The notes beneath the pieces were generated by a model, which saw only the letters and a list, made by a program, of their open reading frames with translations, ran no database searches and had not been told where the DNA came from. Shown here one piece after another: positions 55,301 through 64,000 of a DNA stretch of 64,000 bases. How positions within the stretch are numbered: position 1 is the first letter of the stretch; each line of letters opens with the position of its first letter. The position numbers were made by a program, and so were the translations under genes. This stretch comes from Marthasterias glacialis (Eukaryota; Echinodermata; Asteroidea; Forcipulatida; Asteriidae): positions 1,992,300 through 2,056,299 of the forward strand of contig OU452239.1 of NCBI GenBank assembly GCA_911728455.2, in the 5' to 3' direction.

Positions 55301-56343
55301 GGTTACGTGACGTCATCGACCACGTGCTGTGATTTGCACGCCATGCAAAACGCTCAGTGACGCACAATACGCGGCATTTGCGTCAATCACAACGTGACCT
55401 CCGGCGGTAACTTAGAATTTAATTTTCTTTTCGATTATGTTCTGGAGAAATATCTACTTAACCCCAGTCATAATGCGGAGTGTCGTGCTGAATCACGGTG
55501 ACAGGCAGAGATGATTCAAGTGAGAGGTAGCGAAGGAAAAAAAACATGATCAAGAATGCAGACCAAAAGAAGAGAAAAAAATACTAATAAAATTATAATA
55601 TTAATAAAATCATAGAATGTTTTCGTTAAAGGCAGTGAGAGGCGAAGAGGGAAACTGAATGTGAACATGTAATGAAAATATGGCTGGTAGATGCATACAG
55701 TCGCTGAAACAATAGATACTTCCCATTATGACGTAAGTCGGCCATCTTTCCTAGCAACTTGGAACACACGGTCATGCGCGCATTTCACAAAACTCATTGC
55801 ACGATTAGTTAGTGAACAACGCGGCTGCGTTAATAATTTGAGCGCTTGACGGCGCGTCAAGCGCTCAAATTATTGCAAGCCAAAATGATATGCAAGCCAA
55901 AATGCAACTTGCCCGTGAAGATGGCGTCTACTGGGAACTATCTATATCTTTTTATTAGATTTCCAATTAAGGAATCAAGTTACCGTTTTAGGTAGCCACT
56001 CATCCATTGGATACCTAGACACATGGATGCGCAAAACGCTGTGCCATACTGTTACGAATGTGTTCGTTAAAGTGGGCCTCAAACGTTGCTATTTGTGACA
56101 CGTTATTTCATTTTAATGGCAAATCAGACATCACAGATACCAAAACATTCCTTAGTTTAACGCTTATTTTGTAAAGGAGAAAACGATCAAAATTGCATCG
56201 TTTCGCGGAGCTTTTTCTGCCCAAACTCAAAAATAGCAGGAGCTGTTTATGTATACATGCATTATGCAAATGATATGCACAACTTGAATACTTCAACTAT
56301 GTTATCATCTCTATTTTTTATCCCCCCTTTTCATTGGTTTCAG
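51985..56343. other. Intergenic or last-intron sequence, no clear gene
   Basis: There is a TTA microsatellite at 52269-52310 and a CpG-richer stretch at 53150-53400 with GGCTACGGCTACGG repeats facing GGCCGTAGCCGCC. A short ATG reading M-G-H-Q-S-R runs into a GTAAAC donor at 53379-53395. CpG-rich sequence lies around 55250-55400 and ATGGACCAG|GTAAGT near 55190. A 20-bp hairpin lies at 55832-55874. If the exon at 56344 is used by the main gene, all of this is intron. Confidence 0.4.
55832..55874. repeat. Hairpin with perfect 20-bp arms
   Basis: AATAATTTGAGCGCTTGACG (55832-55851) and its exact inverse (55855-55874) are separated by GCG. Confidence 0.9.
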
Positions 56344-56504
56344 CGGGAGCAGAAACTCGTAAACTCGAAATGTGGAAAATCATCGTCATTGTCGTAGTTG
56401 TGCTCATCGTCAATTGAATAATCATAGCGGTGGTCTGCTTCTGCTACAACAAGAAAAAGTCAAGGGATTATGGCGACCATGAAAGTGACACGCCCATGAA
56501 GTAG
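56344..56504 (+). pseudogene. Paralogous transmembrane/tail exon with an in-frame TGA
   Basis: An acceptor (TTGGTTTCAG) ends at 56343. In phase 1 the exon reads AGAETRKLE, then MWKIIVIVVVVLIVN, then TGA at 56415-56417, then IIIAVVCFCYNKKKSRDY, GDHESDTPMK and TAG at 56502-56504. Aligned from the tryptophan to the Y-N-K stop-transfer motif it matches exon 7 with no gaps (27 positions), and TGA falls where exon 7 has glycine codon GGA. The tail is fused in the same exon, with a C-F-C pair suited to palmitoylation. It may be a decayed last exon of a second gene copy, or an alternative last exon giving a truncated helix. Since the phase fits, splicing from exon 6 or 7 is possible in principle. A sequencing error at the TGA cannot be ruled out. 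Confidence 0.6.
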
Positions 56505-56523
56505 TACCCGCCAACCGATTCGC

Positions 56524-56699
56524 CTAGCCACCGTCACTTATAAGCAAGGCGGTCAAGCATCACAGCCTGGCTTATAAACCTCCCGTGATACTATCATGGT
56601 ATCATGATGTATAGCATCCACTCTTATAACCGAGGCGACTTTAGAACGGGATTAGAACAGTAATACTTGACTGCCTCGCCAAGAAGTGACGATGGCTAG
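56524..56699 (+). mobile_element. 176-bp MITE-like element
   Basis: The terminal CTAGCCACCGTCACTT and AAGTGACGATGGCTAG are inverse with one mismatch. The interior has ATCATGGTATCATGAT, itself a palindrome. It starts 20 bp after the stop of the paralogous membrane exon. Confidence 0.7.
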
Positions 56700-58440
56700 T
56701 GGAATTGGGTACACCTGCTCATAGGTGAGATTTATCTCGAGTTTAGTCCTATATACTTTTGGGGCAAATTTCATAAATAATGTTTAACAGTAATTTTTGT
56801 GATCTTAAAGGTTCGCAGGAAGGGTGCACATTCCTGTTGGACTTGTTTTGTGACGTCACTTATCTACTTGCAAAAAAGTGTCATAGTCGTGGTTAAAAAA
56901 TAAATATGTCACCAGCCACCCAGAAAGGCAGAAGCTTTGTGTTGAGGTTTGTGAAATCTGAACTTGGTGGAATAGATATTAACTAGGGTGTAAAATAAAA
57001 ATCAATTAGTATTGTCAGCAGCTTGTGCATTAGAGCATTGTTTGTGAAATCCGTACATGGCACATTATCTACCGCATGATTATTTTAGAATAATTTGATA
57101 TGGATGTTGGTAACCACACAATGTCTCGTCTTGTGTCTCTGCCGTTTTACAAAACTCTTTTATTAACAATTTTGGTGTGAATAACCACTGAGAGGCGGTT
57201 GATGAACACTGAAACATGGTAAAATATTAATTGATTGTAAAATGTATATCCAGTACCCGTATAAATAATTGTTAATTCACACATCTGTGTAAAAATAGAA
57301 AAAGGAGAGAAAACAAAATGAAAACCTATGATGGTATGGTAAGGGATGGCAAGAATGGGTTCAAAACGACTGATACGCGGTTGGACAGGGGTTTGTTCAG
57401 ATTATGTCGATTGGAAAGGTATTAGAAGCCGTAACATTATTGAAATTATATTACTACAGTTTTTACAACTGAGATGTTTAGATATTCAGATATACATTTA
57501 TTATATATGAGATATTTTCAGATATTTGAGATTATTAACCCAGCACTCTCTTATCAGATTATAAATCTGTTGTTGTTATTGTTGTTGTTATTGTTGTTGT
57601 TGATTACTTTTCGTCTTCTTTTTTTTTGTACCGATGAAAAACCATCTCCAGTCTGTAACGTTTTCAATTGTTTGAAGTGAATTTTACTATAAAATGTAAA
57701 CAGACAGCCAACATGATTTTATAAGAGGCTCCGGAAAAACGGTTTACTACGTCGAATGATGAACTGACCAATCACAACTGCGAATGGGAGAAATTGAGAT
57801 TTTTACTAAAATGAATGTGTTCACCAGTAGGCCATATTTTTGACAGCAAGAGGGCGAAATACTAATTTCATTTTGAAAGTACAAAAATCCTTCCAAATAT
57901 TAAAAGTACAAATTTTCCAATCAAATATCTTATACTGATTACATTGTAAACTGTCAAGAAAAAGAACCCTTAAAAGTTGTTTATTAACTGCTTTGTTAGA
58001 AGTCTAATTGCATCAGGTTTACCACACTATTTCTATGGTTTGACCCCCAATCGACCCCAAAGGGCGCCCTTTTGCAGTCAAAAATAAGGACTATTGACAC
58101 CGAGAGCTTGAACTTTAAGGGTTCTGTGTGTTTTTACAGATCGTGTACAAAACCAATAAAGACGTAGCTAAAAAGTCCAAGCAATGAGAGAACAAAGACA
58201 AGTCCTCGATTTACCAGATCTACAAACATGGGTGCATTCTTTAAAACACAGAGACATATTTTAATTGACAAATGGTTTATTAATGGGAACACAGACGCAA
58301 ATGTATACATTTACGTATAATGGTGCATCACACCAGTTCACCAAAATGAAAAAGATAAAGTTCTCATTTAAAATTTAACTCGTATTTTTTGAAGCTCAAT
58401 TTGTCCTCTTATCGACAGTCGACTTTCGATATTTTAAAAT
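56700..58440. other. Unassigned AT-rich sequence
   Basis: Only a TTG-type microsatellite near 57566-57605 is notable. No gene was seen. Confidence 0.45.
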
Positions 58441-58445
58441 TATAG

Positions 58446-58660
58446 CAGTGTTGTGCCCCAGACTCAAGGTCTGGTTTAGAGTGTGGGTTCGAATCCCAGT
58501 CTTGACATTTGCGTCCTTGAGCAAGACACGGTCATTATTGCTTCGTTCTGGGTTAGGGTGGGATGGGGTTGGGATTAAGCCGTAAGTTCCGTGTTGAATA
58601 ATGGACGTAAATGAAAATGTACATTTTATATCAGAGAAGGAATTTGCCCCTTTAATCTGT
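58446..58660 (+). mobile_element. tRNA-derived SINE (copy 2)
   Basis: GGTTCGAATCC (B box) at 58486-58496 is followed by TTGCGTCCTTGAGCAAGACA, as in copy 1. Confidence 0.68.
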
Positions 58661-58856
58661 CCAAAAGATGGACAGATTGAATCAAAGTCTCTTGTACTGC
58701 AGTCAACCTAAAGCCAACAATCCAATTGGCAAGGATGGCTGAGGATAGAGAAGAATGGCGTAGCATCATTAACCAGATGGCAAAGCAGAATGAACTACCT
58801 GTGCCGACGCCTTAGAATAGAAGTAGTTGTCGTGTTGTTAGGGTTATAGAAGAGCA

Positions 58857-59851
58857 ATGTAATACAACGTAACTAGTGGTAGTTAGCTTAGTCTAGATAG
58901 AGGTGAATACCGTAGTGTAATGAATTCTTTGAAATTAACAATGTGAGCGAAATGTTATTGTTTTAGATACAGCTCTTCAAGTTTGCACTCCATTTCATAC
59001 CATTCCTTGAATTACGCTCCTTTACAGCAAAGCCCTGATATATTGTAAAAGCAAAGCAACAATATAGTAAAACAAATACTTACAATGTCATGATACGTTT
59101 CTTGAAAACTATAGTGTTAAAAAAAGCATTGAAGTGTCGTAATTTTAGGTGTTTTAATCGCCAATTTAAATCCGCGGCTTTAAAGAATGACCCAGTTCGT
59201 AGACGGTATTGAGAAGTTTTTCTGCTTTGATCATTATGAACATTCATTGTGCAAAATTTAAGCCGTGGTTTGGAATTGTTAAGAATATTTTGGAGGTTGA
59301 TAAAACCTAGCTATTCTCTTGCATAGATACAACAGTAGTGTAACAGTTTCATTTGATTAGGCCAAACAAACAGATCAACAAACAGTCGTGTTTCAAAAAT
59401 AAAATAAGGTGTGTACAGGTTGGCATTTTTCTTTCTTTTCATTTTTGTTTGCCAACAATTTTAGGGGAAGTTGGGTGAACTTAACTTTTTTTGCACTAAT
59501 TTTTTTTAATCAGTTATCTAGTGAGTCAGATTAATAGTCTAAATGTTAACCTTTACCCAAATATTGCATTGGTTTGCCAAAGTGAAGGATTGTGAAGGAC
59601 TGGGGCCGGTAGGCCCAAACAACAATTGCTTGTCACTGGGTCAGGCATCCCATTCGTTTCCAAGTCCAAAAAGTTTGTTGTGGAGTGACATAGGAGAAGA
59701 GGATGTGGGAGGACTGAGGCTACACGTTAGCTAAACTGTCTAGTCTGTTCACTGGGTCTGTTCACTTAAAAGACTTCAGTGCCAATGAAGTAAAAATAAT
59801 GATAGTATGGGACAATGTACATAAAGATTAGGCTCGGGGTCGACACCACAC
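58857..59851 (+). repeat. Direct duplication, left copy (about 1 kb)
   Basis: It matches 60535-61550 in the same orientation, with small indels. Shared blocks include CAAAGCAACAATATAG, AAGCCGTGGTTTGGAATT, TTTTAGGGGAAGTTGGGTGA and CACTGGGTCAGGCATCCCAT. A shorter relative of its 3' part lies near 34195-34310. Confidence 0.8.
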
Positions 59852-60534
59852 ATTTACATTTGTTAAAATAAAGTTTCGAATAAGAAGATACATATTCATG
59901 CAGCACACAGACAGCTTCGATTATCCAACAATGAACTTCTTCAGCATGGTTCTTTTTGGGGATCACAGGCTGAAATTTATACAACTTTCACGTTTTAGAA
60001 TAATTTTTTAATCGTAGAATAGTGGTGAAATGTTCTGTAAATTATATTTGATTAAATTTGTTTACACATGTAGATTTACATAGTTGGGCTGCAGTTTCCC
60101 AACAGATATTAATGCAGTGAATGTAATAATTATGGCATTTAAAAGTAGTAAACAGTCCAATTAAGCATGTTTCAGCCCTTTTTAACACGAACATTAATTC
60201 TGTAAATAAATAAAAAAAAAAAAAAAATCTTTGTCTTTGTTTGTAAATAAAGTGGCTCTAAACATGCCTGTAAGGTGTAGAAAAAACATATTGCTGTATT
60301 AAGTCTACGATAGGACAATTTCTTTCATAATGTCTCACAATTCAAGCATTATCAATGTCTTGAGCAGGTCATAAAATAATGGGCGTTATGAATATTGTCT
60401 TATTATTTTGAGTCTCTTTCTGAAATATTAATGTTTAATTCCAAATCTGCGTTCTCTTGCGGTGGAGCATACAATGTAGTGCGTATATATAAACAAGTAA
60501 TTATGTGTACAATGTAGGCCTATAGTCGCATTGT
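59852..60534. other. Spacer between the two duplicate copies
   Basis: An AT-rich spacer with an A tract near 60212-60227. No gene was seen. Confidence 0.45.
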
Positions 60535-61550
60535 AATGTAATGCAAGGTAATTAGTGGTTATTAGCTGAGGTCTAAAGGTGAATACCGTGGTGTACAGAA
60601 TTCTTTGAACTTCACAATGTGAGCGAAATGTTATTGCTTTAAAAACAGCTCTTCAAGTTTGCACTTCATTCCATACCATTCCTTGAATTACGCTCCTTTA
60701 CAGCAAAGCCCTAATATATTGTAAAAACAAAAACAAAGCAACAATATAGCAAAACAAATACTTACAATGTCATGATACGTTTCTTGAAAACTGTAGTATT
60801 AAAAAAAGCATTGAAGTTTCGTCATTTTAGGTGTTTTAATCGCCAATTTATAATCAGCGGCTTTAAAGAATGGCCCAATTCGTAGACGGTATTGACAAGT
60901 ACCTCTGCTTTGAACACTATTGTGAACATTCATTGTGCAAAATTTAAGCCGTGGTTTGGAATTTTTTTGAATTTTTTTGAGATTGATTAAACCTAGCTAT
61001 TGTCTTGCTTATATACAACAGTAGTGTAATAGTAGTTTCATTTGATTAGGCCAAACAAACAGATAGTCGTGTTTCCTATTGAGGTGAAAAGATAACAAAA
61101 TAAGGTGTGTACAGGTTGATAGTTTTCTTTCTTTTTATTTTTGTTTGCCAACAATTTTAGGGGAAGTTGGGTGAACTTAACTTTTTTTCGCACTATTTTT
61201 TTTTTATCGGTTATCTAGTGAGTCAGATTTAATAATCTGAAAGTTAACCTTTACCCAAATATTGTATTGGTTTGCCAAAGTGAATGATTGTGAAGGACTG
61301 GGACCGGTAGGCCCAAACAACAATTGCTTGTCACTGGGTCAGGCATCCCATTCGTTTCGAAGTCCAAACAGTTTGTTGTGGAGTGACATAGGAGAAGAGG
61401 ATGTGGGAGGACTGAGGCCACACGCTAGCTAAACTGTCTAGTCTGTTCACTGGGTCTGTTCACTTAAAAGACTTCAGTGCCAATGAAGTAAAAACAAATA
61501 ATGATAGTATAAGACAATGTACAAAAAGATTAGGCTCGGGGTCAGCACCA
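60535..61550 (+). repeat. Direct duplication, right copy (about 1 kb)
   Basis: The partner of 58857-59851. Its 3' edge leads into the LINE remnant at 61600, so the duplicated unit may be the 3' part of a retroelement or lie next to one. Confidence 0.8.
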
Positions 61551-61599
61551 CACATGTACATCATTTCGGATAATCCAACAATAAGCTTCTTCACATTCC

Positions 61600-61731
61600 A
61601 CGCCACGCCACTCATGAAGAACCCGACCCTTCTGACTCTCTGGTCCATCCCTGTGGAATGAACCCCCTCCCAAACTCCAACTCACTGCATATACCAGCTT
61701 TAAAACTCATTTGAAAACTTATTGTGCATAG
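61600..61731 (+). pseudogene. Remnant of the C-terminal end of a LINE reverse-transcriptase ORF
   Basis: One frame reads TRPF, stop, LSGPSLWNEPPPKLQLTA followed by YTSFKTHLKTYCA and a stop at 61729-61731. The pattern G-P-S-L-W-N-x-L-P-x-x-L followed by F-K-x-x-L-K-T is the usual tail of non-LTR retrotransposon ORF2 proteins. The internal stop and lack of upstream reverse-transcriptase motifs show a dead, 5'-truncated fragment. The clade cannot be decided from this piece. Confidence 0.55.
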
Positions 61732-61981
61732 ATTGTCATATTGTTTTCCTCATTTGATGTCTCAATATTCTGCATCTTTCCTGTCCAAGGACTATCTTTT
61801 TAAACTAACATGGCGCGTTCAAATGACCACTTTTTTGTTAAACAGATTCTCCGTGATTTTCTAGGTTTGTGGAGTAATAGAAAACAAAATTGTCTTGTTT
61901 GTTTGGCATTTATGTAGGTTCGATTAAGTGAGTTTATTAAATAAAGTATTTTCGTATATTTGACTTGCGGTAACTTGACTA

Positions 61982-62373
61982 TATCTACTGTGCTGTACAC
62001 AGTAGATTGTTCTTGTGAGAACTTGTTCAGTTATTCTTCTACTACTGCGGAATTTTGGGGACAACCTTCTTTTGAGAGGAACTGTCCTGCTTATTCTGTC
62101 GATGACCAGAGCAAGCTAGTCGAAACTTTGAGACCAATTAAAAAACTCGATCCGCGGCAGTGGAGTTATCCAAGAAGTCCCCTCGATCCACTAAAAGCAA
62201 AAGTAGTAGTAGTCCCGGCCGATTTCCTACCTCCCCGGGTAGAACTTAATAAGCAGGATAGTTCTTTTCAGAACTAAGTTGTCCCCCGAATTGCGAAATC
62301 CACTCCGCGGTAGTAGAACAATAGCAGGACAAGTTCTCACAAGAACAATCTATTGTATGGTGCAAAGTAGATA
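61982..62373. mobile_element. 392-bp MITE flanked by TA
   Basis: The left end is TATCTACTGTGCTGTACACA, then GTAGATTGTTCTTGTGAGAA. The right end is the imperfect inverse, with AGATTGTTCTTGTGAGAACT exact in both arms. It has TA on each side (61980-61981, 62374-62375). The open frame inside is not protein-like and largely mirrors the inverted arms. Confidence 0.72.
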
Positions 62374-62733
62374 TAATCACATGGTGTTACAGTAAACCAA
62401 ATATACATTGATACCTCACCATGCAAAACCTATATAAAGTATTTTCATCATTGTAAACATTAACAACTTGTATTTGCTTGTAAAACTAACTAGTTTTTGT
62501 TATTTACTAATCATTTGGAAGTCTTATTGAGCTTAAATATAAACAGTTGTTTGTATATGGATTGTGATGTAGCTTAATAGAAGCTCTGCTAGCGACAATA
62601 AACAATGTAACCACATGTTCCAGTATCATTTTTACATTTTAAATGTGATTGAGTGGTACAAAATGTAAAAAAAAAATGAGGAGACAAAAAAGATGTTTTC
62701 AAATACACGAAATTCTTTTAAAAGTTGTACAAA

Positions 62734-63096
62734 TTAAACCAAAATGTCATATTTTATTTTATTATTAATGTTAGATTGTTTCAAGATATAGCCTATATAA
62801 ATTGAAACAATCTGGAAAAAATGGAACAACCGCGTGCACCAAACACTAAGTGGATGCAGATTTAACAATCTGGGGCCTTCCCCTGTTGAAAGCTTAGCTT
62901 GTGACGGTAGAAAGGCGTCATATTCAAGCATCTTAATGTTGCTCAACATTTCACTGGTTTTGTGAGGGTCTTCATACGCAATTAATCCACTTAGGTAAGC
63001 CGTGGCATGGCTTTCATAGTTATTACAGATCTTTAACATTGCTCTATTGGTTATTACGTTAGATGATAAAAAAGTTGACAAACCACACATGACGAC
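62734..63096 (-). CDS. Possible last exon of an unidentified minus-strand gene
   Basis: Reading the minus strand, a TTACTCTTTAG acceptor is followed by 120 open codons and a stop. The peptide begins VVMCGLSTFLSSNVITNRAM and contains KICNNYESHATAYLSGLI and SEMLSNIKMLEYDAFLPS. The residue mix (leucine, asparagine, a few cysteines, ordinary charged residues) looks more like protein than the surrounding frames, but I recognise no family. The last 25 residues are low in complexity and may be beyond the real end. Upstream exons would lie at higher coordinates or outside the window. Confidence 0.3.
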   Translation of the reverse strand, partial: VVMCGLSTFLSSNVITNRAMLKICNNYESHATAYLSGLIAYEDPHKTSEMLSNIKMLEYDAFLPSQAKLSTGEGPRLLNLHPLSVWCTRLFHFFQIVSIYIGYILKQSNINNKIKYDILV

Positions 63097-64000
63097 CTAA
63101 AGAGTAACTCATTTAAACAGATTTTGTCGGTCGGGTTCGGTACGTTTCCTAGATTTACAACTTAAAACTTGTCGTACATTACTTGAATATTTCAATTAGA
63201 ACATTACAACTGAAACAAGCCAATTGTGTTTGTCAGCTCAGACTTTACATGACTTAACATAAACTTCAGGGTATCAATGACTGCACCAATAGCATGTAAT
63301 TATATGAAGACCACTGAAGAATTGCAGTCTTTCGTTACCAAATTTAACTAGAACAGCGAAAGCTGCCCTGGTGAGTTGCGGATCGCCCGATAGAGGAACA
63401 ATGACTATTTAAAACAACCCGATCCTTTTGATCAACTGAAGTTCAATAGGGTAAGGACATTATCAAGCATGCACTTGACCACTGCTTACATGGTTTAAAA
63501 TGTGGCAAAAGGGCCTAGGATGGGGAGGGCTGCCGAGGGAAAGAAACATATACTTGAGGAACAAATGATGGTCTGGTAGGCTCGAGAGTGTGTAATCATG
63601 GACGGTGTGGCACACTGTCACTCAGCGAGACAAAATACAAAATCATTTGTATTTTATGTGCTACTGAATTGAATGATGTTGACCAGCATCTTAGATATCT
63701 TCAGAGAACATTTTTCATCACAAAAGAGTGGTACAGTTCTTCACAAATTAAGGGGATAGCTCGATAAGGGATAAAGGATAGCTTCTTTCATTGTCTAAAG
63801 CACACAATAAAAACAAATGCTTACATGTATCTCTCATTCTCAGCTTTGGCATGTCATCAAAGACAAAAATTTACCAGAGAAGATGCATCTACATAATGAA
63901 AATTACAGGTACTTATGGAGATCATGGAGAAAGTTAAGCCATTCAACAATTGCAATTTTTTAGATCTTCAGCTTGAACTGGTTACCTACTCGTGAGTTTT
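63097..64000. other. Right flank, nothing recognised
   Basis: If the minus-strand exon at 62734-63096 is real, this is its upstream intron. No matching exon was found up to the window end. Confidence 0.4.

Noticed and set aside
61960..62277. 105-residue frame rich in S, P and K
   Set aside because: It spans the inverted arm and interior of a MITE; coding is unlikely.

Overview
This window looks like animal nuclear DNA, most likely from a marine invertebrate deuterostome and plausibly an echinoderm such as a sea star. It is AT-rich, with small exons in very long introns. It carries a tRNA-derived SINE, many short terminal-inverted-repeat (TIR) elements, non-autonomous repeats with tandem cores, long simple-sequence tracts and very frequent TACATGTA palindromes. 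There are no bacterial-style gene clusters. The taxonomic call is inference from repeat style; no marker gene confirms it.

One gene on the + strand can be assembled from sequence, at about 6.18-50.44 kb. It has eight coding exons: a signal-peptide exon (6183-6258), two Ig-like domain exons (10652-11017 and 18714-19046), three Ser/Thr/Pro-rich mucin-like exons (37404-37469, 38291-38347, 40312-40644), a transmembrane exon (49357-49470) and a short lysine-rich cytoplasmic tail exon ending in TGA (50355-50443). Every internal junction is phase 1 with a GT-AG boundary, so any internal exon could be skipped without shifting the frame. The predicted product is a type I membrane protein of about 477 residues: signal peptide, Ig, Ig, O-glycosylated stalk, one membrane pass, and a tail ending in VDV. 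A likely 5'UTR intron (5984-6151) precedes the start exon, and a polyadenylation signal lies at 50923-50928. I cannot name an orthologue.

Three further exon candidates fit the phase pattern. One is a possible alternative signal-peptide exon before Ig2 (15936-15999). Another is a pair of small 5' exons that would lead into the transmembrane exon (43172-43213 plus 43861-43891). The third is a paralogous transmembrane/tail exon at 56344-56504 that aligns residue for residue with the functional one but has TGA where the functional exon has a glycine codon (GGA).

The rest is mostly repeats. At 1.0-4.4 kb lie two copies of a hAT-like element, one intact with an 8-bp target duplication. At 4.7-5.4 kb is a Tc1/mariner-like MITE. 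At 7.0-8.1 kb and 19.9-24.0 kb are elements with a 5' hairpin header, a tandem core of CTTCCGG/CCGGAAG dyads and a 3' array of hairpins; the second locus is a head-to-tail series of three. SINEs lie at 27.7 and 58.4 kb, a direct duplication at 58.9-61.5 kb, a LINE reverse-transcriptase remnant at 61.6 kb and a TA-flanked MITE at 62.0-62.4 kb. A possible minus-strand exon lies near 62.7-63.1 kb. Several near-perfect palindromes (5687-5799, 48155-48217, 55832-55874) stand out.
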